Positions 38,346-46,093 of a stretch of 46,184 nt of DNA are shown piece by piece (position 1 is the stretch's first letter; each line of letters opens with the position of its first letter). Made by a program: the position numbers and the translations under genes. Location: positions 1 through 46,184 of the forward strand of contig NZ_WUUS01000014.1 of NCBI RefSeq assembly GCF_009831625.1, written 5' to 3'. The notes below the pieces were generated by a model. That model searched no databases, was not told the DNA's origin, and was given only the letters and a program-made list of their open reading frames with translations. The stretch is from Halobaculum saliterrae. GTDB lineage: Archaea > Halobacteriota > Halobacteria > Halobacteriales > Haloferacaceae.

Positions 38346-39875
38346 ATGGAATTCAATACGCCAAAGCAAACGGTCGCGGAGGCAACGCGGACCACCAACT
38401 ACGAAGGTGGAGAAGCGTTCGAGCCTGCCGACCCTCGGCTCGCATTGTACAAGCGCACGATCAATCAGCTGCTGGAGGGCTCGTTCTACGAGTCCGATGA
38501 CGAGCAGTTGGCTGCTGTCGTTCACCAGTTCGATGCCGCCGCAAACGACAACCCGGAGTTCGTCCTGAAGCTCGCGGCCTATGCGCGCCAGGAGCTCTAC
38601 TTGCGGGACATCCCACAAGTGCTACTCGTACTGGCAGCCAACGACGACCGATTCAAGGACGACTCCCCCGAGTCGCTCATCCGCGAATGGGCGCCGGCGA
38701 TCATCCAGCGGATGGACGAGACAGCCACCGCGCTTGCGGTCCACGATCAGCTGTTCGGCGGGACTGCGCCGTGGCCGCTTCGACGCGGCATCGAGGACGC
38801 GCTGGTGGAGATGGCCGACGCCTACACGCTGGGCAAGTACGACCTGTCGCGGCGCGAGGTAACGCTGCACGACGTCTTCAACCGCGTTCACCCCACGCCC
38901 GTCGACGCCGAGCAGGAAGTGCTCTTCGAGCGGTTCATGCGCGGCGGCCTCGACGACTATCCCGACGTCGATCCGGTGCCGGCGCCGAACACGTGGGAGA
39001 CAGTCATCTCCGAGCGCGGCAACACCCAAGACGCCTGGGAACTGCTCATCGAGGACGACGAGTACACGCTGCCCATCTTCGCGTCGATCCGGAACCTCCG
39101 GAACATGCTCGAAGCCGGCGTTCCGGAGGACACCATCGTGGATCACCTCGACCTGGAGGCCGTCCGGCACGCGCCGCTGTACCCGTTCCGGTACTACCAG
39201 GCCTACACCGCGCTGCAAGACGCCGATGTCCAAGCACCGACGGTCGAGCAGTGGCTCGAAGACGCAATCGATGTCGCAGTCGAGACGGTGCCTGGCGGAT
39301 TCGGCGATACCTTTGTCGCGGTCGACCTGTCGGGATCGATGGATCATCCGCTGTCCGCGAACAGCACGCTCCGACTGAAGGAGATCGGTGCGTTGTTCGG
39401 TGCGATCCTGGCCGACCAAGGTGCCCAAGTCGGCGGGTTCGGCGACGACTTCCAGACCGTTCCGATGCACGTCGACACGCCAGTACTGCAGCGCCAGGCG
39501 GCGGTGTTGGCGATTGACGAGGACGTCGGGAACTCGACGAACGGCTGGAAGACAATCGATTACCTCCGCGAACGAGGTGAGCCCGTCGAACGCATCGTCA
39601 TCTTCACCGATATGCAGATCTGGGACAACACGCCGTTCACGGCCCGCGATTCCCAGACGGTCAAGGACGCGTTCGATGCGTATCGGGACGAGGTGTCTGC
39701 GGACACCGCGCTGTATCTCGTCGATCTCGCGGCCTACGGCGATCTGGTGACGCCAGAAGGCTACGAGAACGTCTACAACATCTCGGGATGGTCGGAGAAC
39801 GTCCTCTCGTTCATCGACCACGCCGAGAACCCCAAGCAGATCATCGATGAGATCGAGGCGTTCGAGCCGACCTAG
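38346..39875 (+). CDS. rsr: Ro60/Rsr-type TROVE and vWA protein
   Basis: The 509-residue protein has an N-terminal TROVE domain of HEAT-like helices (about 20-300: FNTPKQTVAEATRTTNYEGG, later LKLAAYARQELYLRDIPQVLL, PWPLRRGIEDALVEMADAYT, SIRNLRNMLEAGV). A von Willebrand A domain with MIDAS motif D327-L-S-G-S331 and D422 in FTDMQ completes it. Ro60 and bacterial Rsr are ring-shaped RNA-binding proteins that hold Y RNAs and the ends of misfolded RNAs. The length is normal (about 510-540). The ATG at 38346 is chosen because the TROVE pattern starts there. It sits in the tRNA array, between tRNA-Arg and tRNA-Gly, with several tRNA-like folds upstream. Confidence 0.9.
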   Translation: MEFNTPKQTVAEATRTTNYEGGEAFEPADPRLALYKRTINQLLEGSFYESDDEQLAAVVHQFDAAANDNPEFVLKLAAYARQELYLRDIPQVLLVLAANDDRFKDDSPESLIREWAPAIIQRMDETATALAVHDQLFGGTAPWPLRRGIEDALVEMADAYTLGKYDLSRREVTLHDVFNRVHPTPVDAEQEVLFERFMRGGLDDYPDVDPVPAPNTWETVISERGNTQDAWELLIEDDEYTLPIFASIRNLRNMLEAGVPEDTIVDHLDLEAVRHAPLYPFRYYQAYTALQDADVQAPTVEQWLEDAIDVAVETVPGGFGDTFVAVDLSGSMDHPLSANSTLRLKEIGALFGAILADQGAQVGGFGDDFQTVPMHVDTPVLQRQAAVLAIDEDVGNSTNGWKTIDYLRERGEPVERIVIFTDMQIWDNTPFTARDSQTVKDAFDAYRDEVSADTALYLVDLAAYGDLVTPEGYENVYNISGWSENVLSFIDHAENPKQIIDEIEAFEPT

Positions 39876-39902
39876 CCCTGTCTGTATCTTTTCTTTGAGG
39901 AT

Positions 39903-39975
39903 GCGCGAGTGGTGGAGTTCGGAAACACGCGGTCGTGCCACGGCCGAGGCGGGCGTTCGAATCGCCCCTCGCGCA
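39903..39975 (+). tRNA. tRNA-Gly (anticodon GCC)
   Basis: Acceptor GCGCGAG / CTCGCGC is perfect, D-stem GTG / CAC, anticodon stem CGGTC / GGCCG with loop GTGCCAC, T-arm GGGCG TTCGAAT CGCCC, discriminator A. It starts 27 bp after the Ro-type stop codon, so it may be cut from the same transcript. Confidence 0.86.
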
Positions 39976-40035
39976 CTCGGAGCACAGCTCGTGGACCAAT
40001 CAGCCCGTGAGGTGCTCCTCTACGGAGATGATAGA

Positions 40036-40329
40036 ATGGCTGTAACCAGTACCAACGACTCAGCTGCGACGACAACTGCTGTCGTGACGATTCGAATCCC
40101 CTGCGGCGCAGACGGTGATCTCGTCACCGATGCCGAGGAGCGCCTCTCACGGGTGAAAGACGTGAATTCGGTTACGATTGACAAGCTTCACAGTATCGAT
40201 CCGAATCTTTCGGCCACTGTCATCACTATCGAGATCACGCTTCACTGGACGGCGACGATGACCGATGAAGAGATCAGCGACCGACTTGCCGAGGTCTCCG
40301 GCCTGGAGTCAGTCCAGTGGGCCGAATGA
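40036..40329 (+). CDS. Hypothetical small protein downstream of tRNA-Gly
   Basis: The 97-residue protein MAVTSTNDSAATTTAVVTIR... alternates strands and helices (TTAVVTIRIP, LVTDAEERLSRVKDVNSVTI, SATVITIEITLHW, EEISDRLAEVSGLESVQW), a pattern of a ferredoxin-like fold. Such folds often bind RNA. It is the last gene of the Ro/tRNA locus and starts 60 bp after tRNA-Gly. The RNA-binding idea rests on fold pattern and place only. Confidence 0.6.
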   Translation: MAVTSTNDSAATTTAVVTIRIPCGADGDLVTDAEERLSRVKDVNSVTIDKLHSIDPNLSATVITIEITLHWTATMTDEEISDRLAEVSGLESVQWAE

Positions 40330-40387
40330 ATCCGTCGGCATAGCCCTCCTCAACTTCTAGCCTGTGTTTAGTAGGGAATGCGACAAT

Positions 40388-40406
40388 CTATAGGAATCAA
40401 TATAGG
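40388..40406. promoter_or_regulatory. CTATAGG / ATATAGG repeat upstream of HTH gene
   Basis: CTATAGG at 40388-40394 is followed by AATATAGG at 40399-40406 and a GGTATACC palindrome. The sites are about 55-75 bp upstream of the TTTATAAG box of the HTH gene at 40490. Same motif as in the partition region. Confidence 0.45.
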
Positions 40407-40489
40407 TATACCTAATGGCCAATTATGGCTCAATTTTGTAAACTAATATCTGGTATCATTTATAAGTGTACAGTGAATATTTTTTCATA

Positions 40490-41440
40490 GTGCTCTCGAA
40501 GGGCGGACTCGCGATAGTCGACGCACTCATCACAGGTCGTGAAGCGACTCCTGAAGAGCTCGCAACAGACACAGAATATACACGCAACCACATCTACCAC
40601 CTCCTCGACGAGCTGATCGACGCTGCGCTCCTCCGTGAAACGCGCCGACATCACAATCAGCGAGTGGTCCAGATCACAGAGCACCCTGTGATCGAGCAAT
40701 ATCGGATGCTGACAGCGGAGTTCAGTCACGTCGATTGGTCGGAGCTACTCACTCCTGCGACGATGCGCGTCTGTTGGTACCTCAATGAACCACGCCGTAT
40801 CACATCGATTGCGGACCGGTTGGGAATTTCTCGCCAAAGCGTCCACAAAGCGTTATCGCCGCTGAAGAACAGAGCGATGTTATCTCCAGCTGGTCCGGAG
40901 TACGCGCTCAGCGATAGCATTCAACCGCTATTGGAATTCATCCAGGCAGTCGTGGTTCACGATCACCAGAATCGCGCTCGAAACCTCGCTCCCAGCACCA
41001 CAGTCGAATGGTGCGACCCTGACCGAGCGCTCATTCGTGTCCAGGAACGGCAGGATACAGAGTCACTCTACGCGGCCGAAGAGTGGGAGGTAACCGGCCT
41101 GGGCCGGTTCGAGCAGTTCGGATTACAGTTCTTCCTCGCCGGAGAACCTGCGTTCTGGTATGCTCCAGAAGAGACGCTGACGCCGGCCGAAATCGTCTGC
41201 CATACCCTTGTCCTTGACAGCGGATCGCGACGAGTGAGTTACTCCCTCCTACTGATCGAGGCAGAAGCGATCGCCCAACAGGAACTTATCGACGTCGCAA
41301 CGTGGTACGGGTTAGCGGATACTATCTCAGATATGTATCGGTACTTAGCTGGTGAAGACGAGCCAGCAGCGGAAGATGGAGTTCATTTGCCGCGTCGAAC
41401 GGAGTACGAAGCACTCAAAGAGCAATACAGAGTGGCTTAG
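40490..41440 (+). CDS. Two-domain HTH regulator
   Basis: The 316-residue protein contains two winged-helix segments. One is near residues 5-55 (GREATPEELATDTEYTRNHIY, then HLLDELIDAALL). The other is near 100-145 (PRRITSIADRLGISRQSVHK followed by ALSPLKNRAMLSP). A C-terminal alpha/beta domain of about 150 residues follows. A TTTATAAG box centred about 28 bp upstream favours the GTG start at 40490; a GTG at 40466 is the alternative. Such proteins resemble AbiEi-like regulators. No toxin partner is adjacent. CTATAG sites in front of it and behind it tie it to the partition region. Confidence 0.75.
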   Translation: MLSKGGLAIVDALITGREATPEELATDTEYTRNHIYHLLDELIDAALLRETRRHHNQRVVQITEHPVIEQYRMLTAEFSHVDWSELLTPATMRVCWYLNEPRRITSIADRLGISRQSVHKALSPLKNRAMLSPAGPEYALSDSIQPLLEFIQAVVVHDHQNRARNLAPSTTVEWCDPDRALIRVQERQDTESLYAAEEWEVTGLGRFEQFGLQFFLAGEPAFWYAPEETLTPAEIVCHTLVLDSGSRRVSYSLLLIEAEAIAQQELIDVATWYGLADTISDMYRYLAGEDEPAAEDGVHLPRRTEYEALKEQYRVA

Positions 41441-41454
41441 TGACCATCTTAGTG

Positions 41455-41501
41455 GGAAAGCTGGAACTATCCTATAGGAATAGCTATTGTTAAAACTATA
41501 G
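41455..41501. promoter_or_regulatory. GGGAAAGCTG plus CTATAG repeat cluster (candidate partition site)
   Basis: GGGAAAGCTG (about 41455-41464) is followed by the palindrome TCCTATAGGA (41470-41479) and CTATAG (41496-41501). GGAAAGCTG or GAAAGCTGTA next to CTATAG recurs at 42777-42794 and 45043-45060. The cluster lies at the 3' end of the par genes, a usual place for a centromere-like site. Confidence 0.5.
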
Positions 41502-41507
41502 CAGAAT

Positions 41508-41897
41508 CTACAGACCTTTTGTCGCCTGTTTCCGGGCCGCTTCGCGAACCGCTTCGAACTCCTCGGGAGCGGCTTCCTGGAATCCAAGGCGGAGGGCAAG
41601 GCGGAGGATTTCACTCCGGTCAACGTCACCCTCCTCGATGTCTAGCTGGCGCTGAAGCGCGTGGCCGACTTCCTCCAAGCGGTCAGGATTCTCTTCAAGT
41701 GCGCGAATAAACGCCGCGAGATGTCCATCCCATACGCTGATGGTCTTCTGTTTGTCGCCAGCGTCGATAGCCTCCAACTCATCGAGGATGTCCTCGACGA
41801 GATCGCGCTTTGCGTCTTCGGCAGCCGCCTCTTCGATTCGGTCACCGTGGGACGTCTGTTCGCGAAGGGCCGCGAGATCGTCATCGTCTTCAGCCAT
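41508..41897 (-). CDS. ParA-associated small acidic protein (ParB-like partner)
   Basis: The 129-residue protein MAEDDDDLAALREQTSHGDR... has an acidic start, a central KTISVWDGHLAAFIRALEENPDRLEEVG and a C-terminal DRSEILRLALRLGFQEA that looks like a ribbon-helix-helix or short helical DNA-binding end. Haloarchaeal plasmid parA genes are routinely followed by a gene of this type, so it probably acts as the adaptor that binds the centromere. It overlaps parA by 8 bases (41890-41897), which implies coupled translation. Confidence 0.78.
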   Translation of the reverse strand: MAEDDDDLAALREQTSHGDRIEEAAAEDAKRDLVEDILDELEAIDAGDKQKTISVWDGHLAAFIRALEENPDRLEEVGHALQRQLDIEEGDVDRSEILRLALRLGFQEAAPEEFEAVREAARKQATKGL

Positions 41898-42756
41898 AGT
41901 GTTCACCTCCAAGCCGTTCGACAAGCGTTTCAGCGGCAGCGAGATACGCCTCACGGGCCCGGCGTGCTGTCGTCGACGGCTCTTCGAGCGCAAACGCAGT
42001 CTGGCCGCGGTCTGCTGCGTTCCGAATGTCTTGTGAATACGGGACGTAGTCGGGCGCGATAGCGTCCGGATACTCCGACTCAAACGCGTTCAAGTACTCC
42101 TCGGCGAGATTCGTTCGAGTATCGACCTTGTTCGGAAGTACGAGCGCGAGCTCGATGTCGACGGCGAAATTGTCGGCAATCTTCCCGAGGTCGCGACGGA
42201 GGGCATCAGCCTGCTCGGCCTCGAACGGTCCCATCTCGACGGGCGTGATGACGTGGCGGGCAGCCCACAGTCCGTTATATGCGACGTTGTTCGTCATCCC
42301 CGGGAGGTCGACCAGGACGACATCATAGCCAAGCGGGTCGACGTACTCGTCGAGGAACTGTTCGAGACGACTGTAGCGCTCGCGGGCATCGTCGATATTC
42401 CCGAGTTCGGCGTCGAGGGTGTCGAGGCCGGGATGGGCCGGGATGAGATCCGGACCTTCGTCGGTGGGTACGACGAGATCAGCCAGAGTGTCGTCGCCGA
42501 GCTTTTCGGCAATTGTTCCCCACGCGTCGTCGAAGACTGTGCTGATGTTCGGCCACGCCTCGTCGGCCTCGATCCGCGCCTGGTAATCGCCCCAGACGCC
42601 GAAATGTTTAGCGAGATCGCCCTGCTTTCCAGCGAGGTCAATAAGTAAGACCTCGTGACCAAGTTCCTCGAGGGCGACGCCGAGGTGGGCAACAGTCGTC
42701 GTCTTTCCGGTGCCGCCTTTGTCGAGGAACGCGGCGGCGCGTAATGTCTCACTCAT
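41890..42756 (-). CDS. parA: ParA family partition ATPase
   Basis: The 288-residue protein has the deviant Walker A KGGTGKTT at 13-20, the A' motif VLLIDLAGKQGDLA near 40 and the Walker B VVLVDLPGM near 145, all typical of ParA/Soj ATPases. The protein moves plasmid copies apart by binding non-specific DNA in the ATP state. It overlaps the small acidic partner gene downstream. CTATAG repeats lie directly upstream of the start codon (42765-42782), where ParA or its partner could repress transcription. Confidence 0.93.
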   Translation of the reverse strand: MSETLRAAAFLDKGGTGKTTTVAHLGVALEELGHEVLLIDLAGKQGDLAKHFGVWGDYQARIEADEAWPNISTVFDDAWGTIAEKLGDDTLADLVVPTDEGPDLIPAHPGLDTLDAELGNIDDARERYSRLEQFLDEYVDPLGYDVVLVDLPGMTNNVAYNGLWAARHVITPVEMGPFEAEQADALRRDLGKIADNFAVDIELALVLPNKVDTRTNLAEEYLNAFESEYPDAIAPDYVPYSQDIRNAADRGQTAFALEEPSTTARRAREAYLAAAETLVERLGGEHYG

Positions 42757-42764
42757 TATAGCAC

Positions 42765-42835
42765 CTATAGTATCTCCTATAGCGAAAGCTGTAGGCTTAA
42801 AACTACGTCAGACACACACCGTATTCCGGCTATAG
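42765..42835. promoter_or_regulatory. CTATAG repeats in front of parA
   Basis: CTATAG lies at 42765-42770, 42777-42782 and 42830-42835. The second runs into GCGAAAGCTGTAG, which is nearly the same as CTATAGGGAAAGCTGTA at 45043-45059. The spacing and the place in the parA promoter fit an operator or centromere array. Confidence 0.52.
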
Positions 42836-43018
42836 GGTGACCCATAGACCAGTCCACCTCAATGAGAGAACAAAAAATCAGAAGTCTGTATCATAACTTC
42901 GATCAAGAAGATGCCGCGTATCCAGCTCTTCCTGTCACGGCCATCTGTTCCTACAGCAACTGTGGAACTACTTGCTCCACCATATTAATAAGCCGGAGCG
43001 ACCTAGACATAGGCGAGA

Positions 43019-43129
43019 ATGGATTTCAAGGAGTTCAAGCGGGTCCTCGAAGAGCAAACGGGGGAGCGATCCCAGCTCAGCAAGGATTCGTATGAAGTCG
43101 GCCGGAAGCTCGCCAACCTCCCCGACTAG
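43019..43129 (+). CDS. Small protein, 36 aa
   Basis: The ATG at 43019 opens MDFKEFKRVLEEQTGERSQL and ends KLANLPD. It follows a TTAATAA box by about 33 bp. The predicted two-helix protein ends one base before the stop of the convergent Fic-like gene. A very short helical protein beside a Fic domain recalls class I Fic antitoxins, but the (S/T)xxxE(G/N) inhibitory motif is only weakly suggested. Confidence 0.5.
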   Translation: MDFKEFKRVLEEQTGERSQLSKDSYEVGRKLANLPD

Positions 43130-44011
43130 TTACTCCCCTCCTCGCAGCCGATCCACGAACGCCCGCTTCCCATCATCCCGTTTATTGAGTAAGTGAGTAG
43201 CATCAGCCTCCGTCAGAACGGTCTCGACGAACCTGCGGGAACGGGAGAGATGTCGCTGCGCGTAATAGTTCCGGTAATCGTCGCGCTCCACGTCGACCTC
43301 GGTGAGATCAATCCGAATCCCCTCCTTCCGCTCGGCGTGTTCGTATCCGTACTCTCGTGCCCATCTCAACAACGGAAGCTGATTTCGAAGGGTAAGGACC
43401 TGTTTTGAATCATAGATGAACTCCCGCGCCCACTGATACCACCGGCCTTCTTCTCCGGTATCTGGCATCGTGAAATCCGCCTCGTATGAAGTGAGGTATC
43501 GGTCAAGAAGTCCGATCCCCGTTCGATGATTTGTGTTGGGCATCGGATGGGCGAGAATGAAGCCCGAAAGGAGTTCTGCACCGACATCGGGTACTAATTG
43601 TCGCCACTCGACGCGGTTCAGTACCTCCGGGATCTTCTCCAAATCCATTTTCTTGTACGTGGCTAAACTCGCCCCCTGTTCTTCCTTCTCAGAGAGGATT
43701 CCATCGAAGATGTCGATAACCGCAAAGAGAATTTGCTTGTCATCCGCGGAAAACTCCGTGTCAAACCATTCGATGACCGCCTCTTCGGTCTGGAACTCCG
43801 GATACGCCGCATCGAATAATGTCCGTGTGTACAGGAGGTAGATAGTCTCGCCGCCGATCGATTCATCGGTGGTCGCTATCTCGATATCGGACTGTTCGGC
43901 CAGCTGAGCCGCCTTCTCAGATCGGGCTTTCCTATCATCACTGATGAATCGGAGCGCAAACCGATTGTCGGTGGGATGATGTAATTGCAACACCGGCAGA
44001 TCATCGGTCAT
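43130..44011 (-). CDS. Fic/Doc-like protein with altered active-site motif
   Basis: The 293-residue helical protein contains LLSGFILAHPMPNTNHRTGIGLLDRYL, where H155, N161 and R163 line up with the HPFxxGNGR motif of Fic and Doc proteins. The acidic residue and first glycine of the motif are replaced by N and T. Fic proteins move AMP or phosphate onto targets; without the acidic residue the chemistry may differ or be lost. The length is greater than Doc (126 residues). It is convergent with the 36-residue gene. Confidence 0.66.
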   Translation of the reverse strand: MTDDLPVLQLHHPTDNRFALRFISDDRKARSEKAAQLAEQSDIEIATTDESIGGETIYLLYTRTLFDAAYPEFQTEEAVIEWFDTEFSADDKQILFAVIDIFDGILSEKEEQGASLATYKKMDLEKIPEVLNRVEWRQLVPDVGAELLSGFILAHPMPNTNHRTGIGLLDRYLTSYEADFTMPDTGEEGRWYQWAREFIYDSKQVLTLRNQLPLLRWAREYGYEHAERKEGIRIDLTEVDVERDDYRNYYAQRHLSRSRRFVETVLTEADATHLLNKRDDGKRAFVDRLRGGE

Positions 44012-44159
44012 TGTACGATTCTACGTAGGAATCTCGTATCCATCCGCTTGAGTACCCGGGTTTGTCGACCGTAGCTTACCCACTCGTAATCCGATGCCGG
44101 TCATAACAGTCAGTTCAATCGTGAACGAAGTTATACAATCGTGTAGAGTAGGTAGCGAC

Positions 44160-44384
44160 GTGAGCAAAGACCGACAGTCTATTCCAGTCTCTCTCCCACT
44201 GGAACTCGTTTCCCGTCTCGACAGACTCGTTGAGGACGGTATGTTCGGATCACGGTCGGAAGCGCTCCGTTACGGTGCCCGACTCGTCGTCCGTGAAGAG
44301 CACCTGCAGCGTCTCCACGAACAAGCTGAAACTGAAGCCCGGGAGGACATCGAGGACCGACTGGACCGAAAGCGAGACTCGTGA
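44160..44384 (+). CDS. Ribbon-helix-helix (CopG-type) protein
   Basis: From the GTG at 44160 the protein has 74 residues: MSKDRQSIPVSLPLELVSRL, then LVEDGMFGSRSEALRYGARLVV. This is a clear ribbon-helix-helix followed by a charged helix. A TTATACAA box centred about 27 bp upstream fits the GTG as a leaderless start; the longer frame from 44094 has no promoter and poor composition. It may be an antitoxin or copy-control repressor. Confidence 0.72.
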   Translation: MSKDRQSIPVSLPLELVSRLDRLVEDGMFGSRSEALRYGARLVVREEHLQRLHEQAETEAREDIEDRLDRKRDS

Positions 44385-44494
44385 GCTTGATACTGTCGTC
44401 GCAGGTCGGACATTGAATGAGTAGAACGCAGGCGGCCGTAGATCGTCCCGTTACAGACCGAGATTTCTTATGCTGATTCCACGTTTGCTCAAAT

Positions 44495-44968
44495 ATGGAC
44501 ACCGGGGGCACGGATCCCTTCGGAGAGCAACAGCGGCTATTTGAGCTTCTCTCGCAGGATACCCGGCAACTCATCGTCCAAGAGATCCTCGGCCACCCCG
44601 CCCACCTCATATCTCTCGCGGAGCTCGAGTATATGACGGGGAAAAATCGTGCGACAATCAAGGACCACCTCGACACGTTACGCGAGGCGGATATCATCGC
44701 ACGGTACACCTCGGAGTCGAACAAGGAAAACCGGGAACTCCCAGCGCAGTTCTATGGGTTCACAGAGCGTGGTGTGGAGATCCTTCACAGCTACAAATAC
44801 CTACGAGGGGTCCCAGTTGCTCGAGCCCTCTATGAGAACACCCGGAAAACGGAGAAGATCCAGCGTCACGAAGCGGCGCCACGTCCGGACCTGCCGCCGG
44901 TTGTTGCGGCGGCACTCGAGTTTGACGAACCAGATCTCGACGGCGTCGACGTCGGTACGGGTCGATAA
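44495..44968 (+). CDS. Winged-helix regulator (paralogue 1)
   Basis: The 157-residue protein MDTGGTDPFGEQQRLFELLS... has QDTRQLIVQEILGHP and LAELEYMTGKNRATIKDHLDTLREADII, a winged helix of the ArsR-like type, then LPAQFYGFTERGVEILHSYKY. The gene at 45191-45640 on the other strand codes for a paralogue with the same order (QETRFVLIQNILSHP, LPWRFYGLTEEGRALL). The two genes converge on a gap with CTATAG repeats. Confidence 0.78.
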   Translation: MDTGGTDPFGEQQRLFELLSQDTRQLIVQEILGHPAHLISLAELEYMTGKNRATIKDHLDTLREADIIARYTSESNKENRELPAQFYGFTERGVEILHSYKYLRGVPVARALYENTRKTEKIQRHEAAPRPDLPPVVAAALEFDEPDLDGVDVGTGR

Positions 44969-45018
44969 CCTGTCGCCAATATAACGCGCTATCGGGGGTA
45001 GAATTCCTAACTGATACC

Positions 45019-45060
45019 CTATAGGTCCCAATATAGGATTATCTATAGGGAAAGCTGTAC
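45019..45060. promoter_or_regulatory. CTATAG repeats between the two winged-helix genes
   Basis: CTATAGG at 45019-45025, ATATAGG at 45031-45037 and CTATAGGG at 45043-45050 lie about 12 bp apart, one helical turn, and run into GGAAAGCTGTAC. The last part matches the site in front of parA. As the flanking genes are convergent this is not a promoter region, so a partition site is more likely than an operator. Confidence 0.52.
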
Positions 45061-45190
45061 AGACGAATTGACTGAAGAGAAGCCTTCAAACGAGTAGAAC
45101 CGAGGGCGTTCGTTACCAGATCGTCGTCGTAGGACGAAACGAACAGGGAGAGCACTGTAGTCAAGCTCAGCGTCTGACTCGTTTCTCGGC

Positions 45191-45640
45191 TTACTCGGTT
45201 GCGTGTCCCGGACGTACCGCTTGTGCATACTTATCGATCTCGGGCGTGGTGTCCAGCCGCGTATACATATCCTGCAACGTCGCTTCAGCTCGCAAGAGGC
45301 CCGCCTCCGATAGCAACGCTCGTCCCTCCTCGGTCAACCCGTAGAAGCGCCAGGGAAGATCACGTTGTCGACGGTCGTCGGGAAGCACCCGTTCCTCGAC
45401 GATACCTTCCTCAATCAAGATCTCGAGATGCTCGCGGATCGTACTCTGGCTCTTACTGGGGTTCACATAGTTGAGTTCCTTGAGTGAGGGCAACTGCTTC
45501 GGATGGGACAGAATGTTCTGAATCAAAACGAAGCGGGTCTCCTGGGTGACAGTGTTGAGACGCTGGCGCTGAGTTTCAACGGTGCTGTCCAGATCGGAGA
45601 TCGTCCGTGGCGTATCCGAGTTCGAGGGATCAGATGGCAT
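45191..45640 (-). CDS. Winged-helix regulator (paralogue 2)
   Basis: The 149-residue protein MPSDPSNSDTPRTISDLDST... has a helical start, then a winged helix (PSLKELNYVNPSKSQSTIRE, HLEILIEEGIVEERVL) and a C-terminal helix. It is a paralogue of 44495-44968; both keep an RxLPxxFYGxTExG motif after the wing. Two related regulators facing each other suggest duplication and possible heterodimers. Confidence 0.76.
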   Translation of the reverse strand: MPSDPSNSDTPRTISDLDSTVETQRQRLNTVTQETRFVLIQNILSHPKQLPSLKELNYVNPSKSQSTIREHLEILIEEGIVEERVLPDDRRQRDLPWRFYGLTEEGRALLSEAGLLRAEATLQDMYTRLDTTPEIDKYAQAVRPGHATE

Positions 45641-45754
45641 AGTAGGCGTTCGTAATCATAGGCCGACCGTTGATTCACGCGGAGCTATGACTGCCTGAAT
45701 GTTAACTACTTTGGCGAGCACCGAATTGGTATAGACCGAGTCAGAAGGAGACGA

Positions 45755-46093
45755 TCACTCCGTGACCGGCCCCTTGTACTCCCAGTCGAGACTGTCGCCC
45801 TGTCGACGGACGATGTATTTGTAGGGACCATGCAGTGCGCCGGACTGACACTTGCAGTTGTCCTTGCCACAGCTGACCTTCTTGATCACCACGGTCCCCC
45901 CGCTCGATTCCTCGACGGCTTCGATCGATTTTCCCTCGCCGGCGTCGATGTCCTCGGCAGCGACATCCTGGCGGTACTCGAGGAGGTCGTCAATCCAGTC
46001 CTGGAGGGCACGTAAGTCCGCGTCGTCTTGCTTCGGGATGCCCTCGGCGAGGTACTGCGGCAGTGAATCGGGAGCTGGGGGTCGGGTTGGCAT
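45755..46093 (-). CDS. DUF6788-like zinc-binding protein
   Basis: With the ATG at 46093 the protein has 112 residues (MPTRPPAPDSLPQYLAEGIP...). The C-terminal part holds VIKKVSCGKDNCKCQSGALHGPYKYIVRR, split around the CG...CxC knuckle, followed by WEYKGPV. This is the pattern of the DUF6788 family common in haloarchaeal plasmids and near mobile elements. The first 70 residues are acidic and helical. A TTG start at 46108 is possible. The promoter lies inside the CTTACCTAACA inverted repeat. The 5' part of the same gene reappears at 1-207 through the terminal overlap. Confidence 0.78.
   Translation of the reverse strand: MPTRPPAPDSLPQYLAEGIPKQDDADLRALQDWIDDLLEYRQDVAAEDIDAGEGKSIEAVEESSGGTVVIKKVSCGKDNCKCQSGALHGPYKYIVRRQGDSLDWEYKGPVTE

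Noticed and set aside
38622-39941. 439-codon open frame antisense to the Ro-type gene
   Set aside because: It mirrors a gene with clear TROVE and vWA motifs. Its translation is Arg/Val-rich and lacks acidic bias, as expected for a shadow of GC-rich coding DNA.
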